Positions 1-6,763 of a stretch of DNA of 12,890 bases are shown piece by piece. How positions within the stretch are numbered: position 1 is the first letter of the stretch; the number at the start of each line of letters is the position of its first letter. The position numbers were made by a program, and so were the translations under genes. This DNA comes from Gammaproteobacteria bacterium (lineage in GTDB: Bacteria; Pseudomonadota; Gammaproteobacteria; Halothiobacillales; Halothiobacillaceae): NCBI GenBank assembly GCA_029335925.2, contig JARJMX020000039.1:1-12890 (forward strand). Direction: 5' to 3'. The notes beneath the pieces are model-generated. The model was not told the origin of the DNA. It was given only the letters and a program-made list of their open reading frames with translations, and ran no database searches.

Positions 1-431
1 AAATAAGCATTGGTCGGCGAAGCGTTGGGGAAGCTCGTGCCGTCGTAATTGGCCCACGGAACGTAGTTTTGTTGCGGGTTGTAATAGACGACGTTGACCG
101 TCGATGAGCGCAAATAGACAGCCTCGTTCGTGTCTGTGTCAAATTTCATGACATAATAAGGGTACATCCTTCCGCCATAGACGTGAGCCCCCCCATAACT
201 TTGTCCTTGCCCTTCGCCTGGTGGCGGAAACATGTAGTAAGCGTACAGGTAGTTGTCCGGCATGATTTCCCATTGCATGCTGCCGGAGTCATCAAGCAGA
301 TAAAACAGGTTTGGTGCAACGGCGGATCCCGTCTGGAGGGGGACGGCAGGGATGTTGAGGGCGCCGAAGGCAAGGGTGGGTAAATGACTGATACCCAAGG
401 CCAAAACGAGGGGAGTTAGGCGAAGTTTCAT
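1..431 (-). CDS. pilY1: PilY1-type pilus tip adhesin, N-terminal part (cut by left edge)
   Basis: Reading the minus strand from the ATG at 431 gives an open frame of 143 codons to the window edge. It begins with a signal peptide (MKLRLTPLVLALG..., ending near LAFG). Soon after come the residues PNLFYLLDDSGSM (about 40-52), the DxSxS metal-binding (MIDAS) motif of a von Willebrand A domain at the N-terminus of PilY1 proteins. Tyr-rich and Asn-rich sequence follows. PilY1 is known to sit at the tip of type IV pili with the minor pilins, and acts in adhesion, surface sensing and pilus dynamics. The gene starts 12 bp after the pilX stop, with GAGGGA upstream as ribosome binding site. The C-terminal beta-propeller region lies outside the window, so the identification rests on the vWA motif and the position as last gene of a fimT-pilV-pilW-pilX series. 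Confidence 0.85.
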   Translation of the reverse strand, partial: MKLRLTPLVLALGISHLPTLAFGALNIPAVPLQTGSAVAPNLFYLLDDSGSMQWEIMPDNYLYAYYMFPPPGEGQGQSYGGAHVYGGRMYPYYVMKFDTDTNEAVYLRSSTVNVVYYNPQQNYVPWANYDGTSFPNASPTNAY

Positions 432-443
432 GGCACGGGTCCC

Positions 444-992
444 TCAGTTCGTCAGAAAAATGGACTGTAGAACGACATTTGCGCGCCCCTGGCCCGGATT
501 GCTGCGCGCCGTGATGCGGTAATGTGAGCAACTCGCAGGGCTGGTGGTGTCGCCCGGGGTGCAGGGAAAGGTATTGCCCAAGTACTCGATAAAATACTGA
601 GGAGTGCCTGCGATGTCGTTGATCTTGGGTGCATTGACCCAATGGCCGAAACTTGGATCGAGCCAGCGGGACGTGCAGTCGGGATCGGGTTGCGCACACA
701 GCCCCTGGGCGTTGCAGGGAGATGTTACGCAGTTGGTGTTGGTGTTCGTGTACAGTCCGGCGTTGGGAAAAGCGGCGTTTTTGGGGGAGGCTGTCGACTG
801 CGCAAGGGCCACGGCTTCTCCAGCGCGCAGGGCGGCTTCGGCCGCCTGGAACGCGAGGCTGCGGTCATAGCTTGCTGCAGCCATTTTTTCTTCCATGACC
901 GTCGTCCGCACGCTGCTGATACCGAGGATGCTCATGATCAGCAGCAGGATCAGCGCCACGATGAGCGCAGCCCCCTGCTGATGGCGGAGCAT
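444..992 (-). CDS. pilX: Minor type IV pilin PilX
   Basis: The protein of 182 aa starts MLRHQQGAALIVALILLL: a short basic leader, Gly7 as prepilin peptidase site, and a hydrophobic helix (about 8-27). The following ...VMEEKMAAASYDRSLAFQAAEAALRAGE is the typical N-domain of PilX. Position +5 of the mature helix is Val, not Glu; many PilX/GspK-type pilins also lack Glu5. The C-terminal domain has six cysteines, four close together (about 91-108) and two near 142-155, likely paired as disulfides in the periplasm. PilX belongs to the minor pilin complex that primes pilus assembly with PilV, PilW, FimT/FimU and PilY1. The start is uncertain: the frame stays open upstream to an ATG at 1136 that overlaps the pilW stop (ATGA) and has GGGAG before it, and an ATG at 1100 is preceded by GGTGGAG. 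The start at 992 gives a normal leader length but has only a weak ribosome binding site. Confidence 0.85.
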   Translation of the reverse strand: MLRHQQGAALIVALILLLIMSILGISSVRTTVMEEKMAAASYDRSLAFQAAEAALRAGEAVALAQSTASPKNAAFPNAGLYTNTNTNCVTSPCNAQGLCAQPDPDCTSRWLDPSFGHWVNAPKINDIAGTPQYFIEYLGNTFPCTPGDTTSPASCSHYRITARSNPGQGRANVVLQSIFLTN

Positions 993-1132
993 GCCGACGG
1001 TCACGCCTGCCAGGGGCTTTCGGCACAGAGGCCGGACAGGACGTCGATGCGCAACTCGCGGCGTTTGTATGCGGAGCGTCGTCCGAAGGGGGGAATCCAT
1101 GGATGGGCTCCACCGCAGGATGCATGGGCGGG

Positions 1133-2203
1133 TCATGGCACATACTCCCGATTGCGCAGGCTGATGACGTGCATGAAGGGGCGGATAATCGCGTTACCGT
1201 CGACGCCAACCCGATCACCCGTTTCCATGGTGAGGGTGACGCGCGCGGCGACGACGTCAGCCCAGTTGGCGATGGCGGAGGCGGCGACGTAGCCGTTGGC
1301 CAGCGTCGGCGGGGTTCCTGCTGCCGCAGTGAGGTATTCGATCTGCATGTCCGTGACCCCATCGGCGATTTCTTGCGCCTGAGGTGAAGGGGCACCCGTG
1401 AAGCCCCACCGATAGAGGGACCGCCCCCCACGAGAGTTGTTGCCGATGTACCAGAACGATGCGCTGTAATGCGCGATTAGGCCGCCGCTCGCGAAGCTCT
1501 TCGGCGTGCCATTGGCGGTGCAGACGGTCGGCAGCCCCAGACCCTTGCTGCAGTTTCCGGGGTTGCCTGTGCCGGTATTGTGAACGATGATCGCATTGGC
1601 CCGGTTGGTGTTGGTTACCTGGAAGATGGCAGCGGACTGGCTGTCGCAGGCCATGACGATGTCACCGTTCTGGATGCCGTGGTTGGGCATGTTCACCGTG
1701 AATTGTGCGGCGGTCGCGTTGTGATGGGTGATGACCACACCCTCGAACAGGCTCGCCGTGAGCACCAGCACGCCATCCGTCCCGGTGACCCGCTGGCCCG
1801 GGCCGCTGCCAAACGCTTGGGGGCCGGCCTGGTTGCCGTCGTAGCCGATGAGTGGGCCCTTACCCCAGTCCCACCAGCCACCGCCGCCATTGATGACATT
1901 CGCGACCGCGGTTGCGCCGCAGGGAGTGCCTCCGCTCTCACGCATCTCCCGCGCCAACGCCTCGAACGCAAAACGCGCATTTTCCTGCAGCCGTGCCATG
2001 TTCTCGACCGTGCGGAATGCCTGCTGGTTGGTGATGAAGACACTGACGACCGCCCCGATGACTAGCAGCCCTAGCACAAGGGCGATCATCAGCTCGACTA
2101 AGGAGAAGCCTCGTGCCGTGTTGCGGAATCCATTCCTGGATTCCGCCCTTCGGGGTACGGCCGTCGAGATCCGGATAACGTTGTTGTCGAGCCCGGTCAT
2201 CAT
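1133..2203 (-). CDS. pilW: Minor type IV pilin PilW
   Basis: A 356 aa prepilin-like protein. A 32-residue leader ends in the cleavage motif RG|FSLVE (Gly32, Phe33), with Glu37 at the conserved +5 position. A hydrophobic helix (about 33-56) follows, then TNQQAFRTVENMARLQENARFAFEALAREMRESGG, the conserved stretch after the helix in PilW proteins. The large C-terminal part (about 90-356) is the periplasmic beta-rich domain. PilW is a minor pilin needed to initiate type IV pilus fibres together with PilV, PilX and PilY1. The chosen start is the ATG at 2203, which overlaps the pilV stop by 4 bp (ATGA), a sign of translational coupling. The frame is open further upstream to 2266, but that would run into pilV. 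A second ATG directly follows at 2200. Confidence 0.9.
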   Translation of the reverse strand: MMTGLDNNVIRISTAVPRRAESRNGFRNTARGFSLVELMIALVLGLLVIGAVVSVFITNQQAFRTVENMARLQENARFAFEALAREMRESGGTPCGATAVANVINGGGGWWDWGKGPLIGYDGNQAGPQAFGSGPGQRVTGTDGVLVLTASLFEGVVITHHNATAAQFTVNMPNHGIQNGDIVMACDSQSAAIFQVTNTNRANAIIVHNTGTGNPGNCSKGLGLPTVCTANGTPKSFASGGLIAHYSASFWYIGNNSRGGRSLYRWGFTGAPSPQAQEIADGVTDMQIEYLTAAAGTPPTLANGYVAASAIANWADVVAARVTLTMETGDRVGVDGNAIIRPFMHVISLRNREYVP

Positions 2204-2649
2204 AGGCGGGTTCTCGTTTCGACCATCTGGCTTGCGCTGCCCGCGGTTCCGCGCGAGTCGTCCCAATAGATCCTAACTATGCAGTCGGTGCCCTGGCAAT
2301 GGATCTCACCGCACGAGGCGGGATGGTCTCCAAGCAGATCCTTGATGGCCTGCAGCCATACATGCTGGTCATGGGAGATCAGGTTGCCGGCGTCCGCGAC
2401 CACGGTGCAGGTCTTGCTCAGGTTGTATTGCCCGCTCACGGCCGCCGCGCGGTTCACGCGCATGGCGTCGAGCATGAAATAGCTCAGCATGACCGTCTGG
2501 CTGCGCGCGAGGCTGCTCTGGATGTTCTTCAGTGCATTGGCCTGGAGGGCCGCGATGCCTAGCAGCCCGATGGACAGGACGAGCGCGGCGACCAGGACTT
2601 CGATGAGTCCGGTGCCGCGCTGCATGGAGGGACGGGACGGTGTCTTCAT
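2200..2649 (-). CDS. pilV: Minor type IV pilin PilV
   Basis: A 149 aa prepilin. The leader MKTPSRPSMQRG ends at Gly12, followed by TGLIEVLVAALVLSIGLLG, which places Glu17 at the conserved +5 position and gives the N-terminal helix (about 13-33). The sequence GIAALQANALKN after the helix is typical of PilV. The C-terminal domain carries four cysteines in the region 86-125 (TCTVV..., SCGEIHC..., DCIVRIYW), probably disulfide-bonded. The start at 2649 has a good ribosome binding site, AAGGA, six bases upstream. An overlong frame continues upstream but runs antiparallel in phase through fimT coding sequence and is not used. The gene lies 17 bp after the fimT-like gene and overlaps pilW by 4 bp, so it is inside the minor pilin operon. 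Confidence 0.9.
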   Translation of the reverse strand: MKTPSRPSMQRGTGLIEVLVAALVLSIGLLGIAALQANALKNIQSSLARSQTVMLSYFMLDAMRVNRAAAVSGQYNLSKTCTVVADAGNLISHDQHVWLQAIKDLLGDHPASCGEIHCQGTDCIVRIYWDDSRGTAGSASQMVETRTRL

Positions 2650-2666
2650 GACGTGTCCTTGGTCGA

Positions 2667-3275
2667 TCAGGGGGCGGGGCAGGTTGCCGCGATCCCGGTC
2701 GGGCGCTGGATGGTGGCGCGACCGGTGCTGTTGATCACGATGTCGCGTGCACGGTGATCGTTGTCGAGGCTGCTCGACGTAGAGCAGACGCGGATCGTTC
2801 CGGCGAGAAAGCCGCCGTTCATGAGTTTGCTCGCGCCGTCGGGGGTGAAGGAGACGTAGAGCGCGGTGGCGCTGCCGCTTTTTCCTGCGATGACGATGTC
2901 TGGGGCAAAGTGCCCACCGCCCCTGACGAGGATGCTGCTTGCGGCGTCGACCTGCGGGGGCGTTTGCGCCACGGGATCGGTGAAGTTCATCCAGCCATCG
3001 CTCCAAGGGGTTGTTGCAGTGGTATCACACTGGTTGGCCGTACTCCCCGCTTTGCACAGGGTGACGCGTACGCCGCGGCGGATGGCTTCTGATCGGGTGT
3101 GCTGAATGGTGGCCAGCAGCTCGTTGGCCGCCGTGGTCAGGCGGGCGCCGGCCATGGTGGACATAAAACTCGGCACGGCGAGACCCATGATGATGGCCAT
3201 CACCGCGATGGTCACCAGCAACTCGATCAGGGTGAAGCCCCTCTCGTGACGCTGTCGTGGCATGAAGACCCTCAT
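2667..3275 (-). CDS. FimT/GspH-type minor pilin (FimU-like), first gene of the pilin operon
   Basis: A 202 aa prepilin. MRVFMPRQRHERG|FTLIELLVTIAVMAII shows the cleavage Gly13, Phe14, Glu18 at +5 and the hydrophobic N-terminal helix. Residues such as PSFMSTMAGARLTTAANELLATIQHTRSEAIRRG are the signature of the FimT/GspH family: the end of helix 1 and the start of the globular GspH domain, which fills the rest. In the Pseudomonas operon the equivalent first gene is fimU; fimT and fimU cannot be told apart safely here, so no symbol is given. The start at 3275 is supported by AAGGA six bases upstream; an internal ATG at 3263 is possible. The promoter for the whole operon must lie in the 46-bp gap to the divergent LytTR gene or inside that gene. 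Confidence 0.88.
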   Translation of the reverse strand: MRVFMPRQRHERGFTLIELLVTIAVMAIIMGLAVPSFMSTMAGARLTTAANELLATIQHTRSEAIRRGVRVTLCKAGSTANQCDTTATTPWSDGWMNFTDPVAQTPPQVDAASSILVRGGGHFAPDIVIAGKSGSATALYVSFTPDGASKLMNGGFLAGTIRVCSTSSSLDNDHRARDIVINSTGRATIQRPTGIAATCPAP

Positions 3276-3321
3276 GATCTATCCTTGAGCTTAAGAGTAT
3301 AGATTACAACTCAAAATTTGC
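3276..3321. promoter_or_regulatory. Divergent AT-rich intergenic region between pilin operon and LytTR gene
   Basis: This 46-bp gap is clearly more AT-rich than its GC-rich surroundings and separates two divergent operons, so at least one promoter is expected here. I see a TATACT-like element on the minus strand (3301-3296) and TATAGA on the plus strand, but no matching -35 boxes at proper distance. A short inverted pair TTGAG (3285-3289) and CTCAA (3310-3314) is present. No convincing LytTR/AlgR box pair was found by eye. The call rests on position and base composition only. Confidence 0.4.
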
Positions 3322-3792
3322 ATGGCTCTTCTTCCGTCGATTGAGGAGTGCCAAAGATTTGTGAACTTACACAGAATCTTCAGGGCGCTGGAGGCGGCAG
3401 GCAGGAGCAATCGGGCACAGCAAGCGCGCTCAGAGGTACCCATGCACCTTACGGTGCGGGTGGGGCGTGAGCTCAAAGTGGTGCCCATCGAATCGGTGCG
3501 GTGTTTTCTGGCAGAGGAAAAATACGTCACGGCGTGCACGACGGAAGGGGAATATGTGCTCGATCAGTCCCTGCGCCAACTCGAGGAGCAGCAAGGCGAG
3601 CGTTTTTTGCGTGTCCATCGCTCAGCCCTGGTGGCCAAGGCGGCCATCCAGGGGCTGGAGCAGGACGGTGAGGGGCGGCACTGGGTGCGTCTTGCGGGTG
3701 GGCGGCGGATTGAGGTCAGCCGTAGGCAACGGTCTCGGGTGCGTAAGTGGTTAGACGGAATCGCCCTTGATGATCGATGTGGTTTTGTTTGA
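3322..3792 (+). CDS. LytTR DNA-binding protein lacking a receiver domain (AlgR-like C-terminal half)
   Basis: A protein of up to 156 aa. Residues about 42-145 form a LytTR DNA-binding domain: [31 protein letters not shown], then [25 protein letters not shown] and [14 protein letters not shown]. This resembles the output half of AlgR-type regulators. Residues 17-40 ([19 protein letters not shown]...) resemble the linker that precedes the LytTR domain in full-length AlgR proteins. The phosphoacceptor receiver domain is absent, and an in-frame stop at 3292-3294 leaves no room for one. The ATG at 3322 has no visible ribosome binding site. The ATG at 3442 has AGAGG five bases upstream and would give a bare 116 aa LytTR domain, so it may be the true start. 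The gene overlaps trmL by 26 bp and is divergent from the minor pilin operon. AlgR is known to activate the fimU-pilVWXY1Y2E operon in Pseudomonas, so a role in pilin control is plausible but inferred. Confidence 0.8.
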   Translation: MALLPSIEECQRFVNLHRIFRALEAAGRSNRAQQARSEVPMHLTVRVGRELKVVPIESVRCFLAEEKYVTACTTEGEYVLDQSLRQLEEQQGERFLRVHRSALVAKAAIQGLEQDGEGRHWVRLAGGRRIEVSRRQRSRVRKWLDGIALDDRCGFV

Positions 3793-4234
3793 GCCGGAGA
3801 TCCCCCCGAATACCGGCAACATCATCCGCCTGTGTGCTAATACCGGTGCAGCCTTGCATTTGATCGAGCCCTTAGGCTTTCGCATGGAGGATGCGCAGCT
3901 GCGACGCGCCGGGCTGGATTACCACGAGTATGCCGAGGTGCGTGTGCATCCTTCGCTGGAGGCTTGGCTTGCGGCGTGCCGTCCCAGGCGGGTCTTTGCC
4001 CTGACCACCAAGGGCGAGCGGAGCCCCTTCGAGGTGCGCTTCGTCCCCGGTGATGCCGTGCTGTTCGGCCCGGAGTCGCGCGGGCTGCCGGAGAGGGTAC
4101 GCGACCTCTTTCCGCGCAAGGACTGGCTGCGTCTGCCGATGCGCGCGGGCTCGCGCAGCCTGAACCTGTCCAATGCAGTGGCGGTGACGGTGTATGAAGC
4201 CTGGCGGCAGCTCGGTTTTCCGGGGGCGGTATGA
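3767..4234 (+). CDS. trmL: tRNA (cytidine(34)-2'-O)-methyltransferase TrmL (YibK)
   Basis: A 155 aa protein, the usual length for TrmL, a SPOUT-class (trefoil-knot) methyltransferase. It adds a 2'-O-methyl group from S-adenosylmethionine to the wobble nucleotide of tRNA-Leu isoacceptors. Visible family motifs: [19 protein letters not shown] (about 9-27), [10 protein letters not shown] (99-108) and [20 protein letters not shown] (125-144), the last two building the knot and cofactor site. Two ATGs lie at 3767 and 3770; the second matches the usual single-Met start of the family, but ribosome binding sites do not decide between them. The gene overlaps the LytTR gene by 26 bp in another frame and trmO by 4 bp, so all three are probably one transcript. 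trmL lies near gpsA/secB/grxC in E. coli as well. Confidence 0.95.
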   Translation: MMIDVVLFEPEIPPNTGNIIRLCANTGAALHLIEPLGFRMEDAQLRRAGLDYHEYAEVRVHPSLEAWLAACRPRRVFALTTKGERSPFEVRFVPGDAVLFGPESRGLPERVRDLFPRKDWLRLPMRAGSRSLNLSNAVAVTVYEAWRQLGFPGAV

Positions 4235-4962
4235 GCCTTGATGCCCTGTCGTTGCGCCCCATCGGCGTGGTCCGCACGCCCTTCCACGAGAAGTTTGGTA
4301 TTCCCCGTCAGGGGGGGGTGGTGGACGAGGTGCGCGCGGTCGTCGAACTGAGGCCACCCTATGACCGTGAGGAGGCCTGGCGCGGGATCGAGGGGTTCAG
4401 CCACCTGTGGCTGATTACCTGGTTCCACGCCGGCAAGGGCGAGAGGGGCCTGACCGTGCGGCCGCCGCGCCTGGGGGGCAATGTCCGGCTTGGGGTGTTC
4501 GCCACGCGCGCCCCTTACCGCCCCAATCCGCTCGGCCTCTCGCTGGTGCGGCTGGAGGCGGTGGAGCAGACCGGCTGTGGGGTGAGATTGGTGGTGCGCG
4601 GGGCGGATCTGCTCGACGGCACGCCGCTGCTCGACGTCAAGCCCTATCTTCCTTACGCCGACGCGCTGCCGGAGGCGGCGGGTGGGTTCGCGCCCGATGC
4701 GCCCGAGGCGCGTCTTGAGGTGGTCTGGAGCGATACGGCACGGCAACAGTGTGCCCAGTGGGCAAAGGTGCATCCCGATCTGCCCGCTCTGGTCGAGGCT
4801 TTGCTTGCGCGCGACCCGCGCCCGGCTTATCAGCAGGAGGCCCCGGGGCGGATTTATGGGATCCGTTTGTACGACCTGGATGTGCGCTGGTCTGTAGCCG
4901 ACGGCGAGGTGCTTATCATCGAGATAGTTTCGCAGGCTGGGGCGCCTCCTACGGCACCTTGA
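4231..4962 (+). CDS. trmO: tRNA (adenine(37)-N6)-methyltransferase TrmO (TsaA/YaeB family)
   Basis: A 243 aa protein of the TrmO family, which methylates t6A37 of tRNA-Thr to m6t6A using S-adenosylmethionine. The N-terminal beta-barrel domain shows [19 protein letters not shown] (about 9-27), [12 protein letters not shown] (55-66), [17 protein letters not shown] (90-106) and [21 protein letters not shown] (124-144), all hallmarks of the family. The C-terminal part contains [20 protein letters not shown] (201-220), typical of the proteobacterial full-length form. The start ATGA overlaps the trmL stop. Both proteins modify the tRNA anticodon loop (positions 34 and 37), so the pairing is functionally sensible. 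Confidence 0.93.
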   Translation: MSLDALSLRPIGVVRTPFHEKFGIPRQGGVVDEVRAVVELRPPYDREEAWRGIEGFSHLWLITWFHAGKGERGLTVRPPRLGGNVRLGVFATRAPYRPNPLGLSLVRLEAVEQTGCGVRLVVRGADLLDGTPLLDVKPYLPYADALPEAAGGFAPDAPEARLEVVWSDTARQQCAQWAKVHPDLPALVEALLARDPRPAYQQEAPGRIYGIRLYDLDVRWSVADGEVLIIEIVSQAGAPPTAP

Positions 4963-5003
4963 CCTGAGCCTGCGACTCCGTGAAGGGGGCCGGCTTATTG
5001 AGT

Positions 5004-5126
5004 TCAGTGAGCAGCACGCTTAAGCCCGGACAGCGTATCCGGCAGGTCAATACAGGCAGAGAGGACCAGCCCCAGGAGGATGTGCGCCAGCAGTTTTCCG
5101 AGGTGTGGGGTGGGTGGTGTCTGCAT
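5004..5126 (-). CDS. Doubtful 40 aa ORF with lipobox-like sequence, downstream of gpsA
   Basis: In the 233-bp space between the convergent trmO and gpsA genes, the minus strand has a small frame starting MQTPPTPHLGKLLAHILLG. It continues as LVLSAC, resembling a lipoprotein signal and lipobox (Leu-Ser-Ala-Cys), and ends after only 15 more residues. It lies 70 bp after the gpsA stop on the same strand. There is no good ribosome binding site; the frame is also open to an ATG at 5183. It could be chance, a decayed gene, or a small lipoprotein. I do not recognise it. The rest of the gap has a 5-bp hairpin (CCGGA/TCCGG, 5026-5042) and no clear terminator for either convergent operon. Confidence 0.18.
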   Translation of the reverse strand: MQTPPTPHLGKLLAHILLGLVLSACIDLPDTLSGLKRAAH

Positions 5127-5195
5127 GTTGCGGGGTCCAGCGCCAGGAAGGGGCAGTGAGCAGCGACATGGCTTGCTTGTCATGGGGCAGGTGAT

Positions 5196-6233
5196 TTACC
5201 CGTCTTGCTCCTGGCGCAAGTTTCGTCGCAGCAGCTCGTCCACTGCTGCCCTGGCGGGAAGGTCTTCATACAGTACTTTGTACACGGCATGGGTGATGGG
5301 CATCTCCACACCCAGACGTTCAGCCAGGCGCCAAGCCTCGCGTGCAGTAGGCAGGCCCTCGACGGCCTGGTCGATGATGGCGAGCGCCTCGTCGACGCGC
5401 TTGCCTTCGGCCAGCAGCAGGCCGAAGCGGCGGTTGCGCGACTGGTTGTCGGTACAGGTCAGCACAAGATCGCCCAAGCCGGCGAGACCCATGAAGGTCT
5501 CCTTACGAGCAGCGGCATGTACGCCGAGGCGCATGATCTCCGCGAGTCCCCGGGTGATGAGAGCGGCGCGGGTGTTGGCGCCAAAATGCAGGCCGTCGGC
5601 GATGCCGGCGGCGATGGCAAGCACGTTCTTGAGCGCGCCGCCCAGCTCCACCCCGATCACGTCATCGACCCGGTAGGCGCGAAAGCGTGGGTTGTGCAGC
5701 CAGCCGGCCAGCCGCTCGGCGAAGTCGCTATCATGGGAGGCCACGGTAACAGCGGTCGGCAGGTCGGCGGCGACCTCGGCGGCGAAGGTCGGGCCGGAGA
5801 TCACCGCGGGAGGCGCAAGGTGGGGCAGCTCCTCGGCGACGATCTCGTCCAGCCGCTTGGCACTGTCAACCTCAAGCCCCTTGGAGGCCCAGGCCAGCCG
5901 GGTGGGCTGGCGCAGATGGGGGGCCAGGTCGCGCAGGAAGGCGCGGAAACCCTGGCTCGGCACGGCGACCAGTGCGAGATCGGCCGCCTCGAGGGCGGCC
6001 TCGATGTCGCCGGTGGCGGTCAGAGCGTCGGGAAAGAGGGCGTCGGGCAGGTAGCGGCGGTTGCAGCGCTCCGCCTGCATGCGCGCCATGGTCTCGGGAT
6101 GGCGCCCCCACAGGCGCACGCGGTGGCCGTTGCGGGCCATCAGAATGGCAAGTGCGGTACCCCATGCCCCAGCACCCAATACGGCGACGGAGATGGAGCT
6201 GATCGGGGGGCTTCCCGTCATGGCCTGACTCAT
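5196..6233 (-). CDS. gpsA: NAD(P)-dependent glycerol-3-phosphate dehydrogenase
   Basis: A 345 aa cytoplasmic enzyme that reduces dihydroxyacetone phosphate to sn-glycerol 3-phosphate, the backbone of phospholipids. The N-terminal Rossmann fold shows VLGAGAWGTALA (18-29). Further on are ASKGLE (116-121), ISGPTFAAEVA (145-155), the catalytic lysine in ELGGALKNVLAIAAG (Lys202), GANTRAALITRGLAE (218-232) and GLGDLVLTCT (252-261). All key residues are present and the length fits the family (E. coli 339 aa). The start at 6233 is supported by GGGAG seven bases upstream; Met5 is an alternative. The gene is last in the operon, 30 bp after secB, in the same order as in E. coli (grxC-secB-gpsA). The cysE gene, which follows gpsA in E. 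coli, is not present here. Confidence 0.96.
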   Translation of the reverse strand: MSQAMTGSPPISSISVAVLGAGAWGTALAILMARNGHRVRLWGRHPETMARMQAERCNRRYLPDALFPDALTATGDIEAALEAADLALVAVPSQGFRAFLRDLAPHLRQPTRLAWASKGLEVDSAKRLDEIVAEELPHLAPPAVISGPTFAAEVAADLPTAVTVASHDSDFAERLAGWLHNPRFRAYRVDDVIGVELGGALKNVLAIAAGIADGLHFGANTRAALITRGLAEIMRLGVHAAARKETFMGLAGLGDLVLTCTDNQSRNRRFGLLLAEGKRVDEALAIIDQAVEGLPTAREAWRLAERLGVEMPITHAVYKVLYEDLPARAAVDELLRRNLRQEQDG

Positions 6234-6263
6234 GACGCAGCTCCCGTGGTGCGCAGGTGGGCG

Positions 6264-6743
6264 TCAGTGGGTGAGGGGCTGGGCCGCCTGGGCCTCGCGC
6301 TGCTGCAGGTGCTGGAGGTAGAGTGCGTCGAAGTTGATCGGTTGCAGCAGCAGGGGCGGGAAGCCGCCTTTGGTCACCAAGTCAGCTACGGTCTCGCGCA
6401 CAAAGGGGAACAACTGGGTCGGACAGACACTGCCAAGTATATGACCCAGTTCCGCGCCGTCGAAACCTCGAATCGTGAAAATCCCCGCCTGCGCAACCTC
6501 AGCAAGAAAGGCGGTTTCCTCCTTGCCCTCGATGCTCTGGGTGGCCGTGGCGGTGATGGTCAGGGTGACTTCGTACACGTCTTCAGCGAGCTTCTGGGTA
6601 GCATTGCCGACCTGCACATTGATGTTTGGCCGCCACTCAGGGAGCATGAAAATGCCCGGAGCGCGGGGCGATTCAAAGGAGACGTCCTTAAGATAGATGC
6701 GCTGCAGGAAAAAGGCGCGTTGGAGTTGCTGAGCGTCGGTCAT
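6264..6743 (-). CDS. secB: Protein-export chaperone SecB
   Basis: A 159 aa protein matching SecB (E. coli 155 aa), the homotetrameric cytoplasmic chaperone that keeps preproteins unfolded and hands them to SecA. Recognisable parts: FFLQRIYLKDVSFESPRAPGIF (about 11-32), EVTLTITATAT, EVAQAGIFTIRGF, and CPTQLFPFVRETVADLVTKGGFPPLLLQPINF (about 110-142), followed by a Gln-rich tail. The start at 6743 (MTDAQQLQ...) has AAGGA six bases upstream; the frame is open to 6791 but lacks such a signal. It sits 20 bp after trxC and 30 bp before gpsA. Confidence 0.96.
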   Translation of the reverse strand: MTDAQQLQRAFFLQRIYLKDVSFESPRAPGIFMLPEWRPNINVQVGNATQKLAEDVYEVTLTITATATQSIEGKEETAFLAEVAQAGIFTIRGFDGAELGHILGSVCPTQLFPFVRETVADLVTKGGFPPLLLQPINFDALYLQHLQQREAQAAQPLTH

Positions 6744-6763
6744 TGACTGTCCTTGGAAGGCGT

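Noticed and set aside
3334..3342. CCGTCGATT as an AlgR/LytTR box near the LytTR gene start
   Set aside because: Only a partial match to AlgR-type boxes, single copy, and inside the possible coding region; LytTR proteins usually need paired direct repeats.
3919..4773. Minus-strand frame of 284 codons across trmL and trmO
   Set aside because: Shadow of two overlapping genes with clear conserved motifs on the plus strand; its translation is rich in Arg, Pro and His without recognisable domains.
4990..5042. Inverted repeats in the trmO-gpsA gap as a bidirectional terminator
   Set aside because: CCGGCTTA/TAAGCCCGG has a bulge and a 23-base loop, and the CCGGA/TCCGG hairpin has only 5 bp; neither is followed by a T-run on either strand.
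5205..6746. Very long plus-strand frame (513 codons) opposite gpsA and secB
   Set aside because: It is antisense to two well-recognised genes, its translation has low-complexity Gly/Gln/Val-rich content typical of shadow frames in GC-rich DNA, and it shows no family motif.
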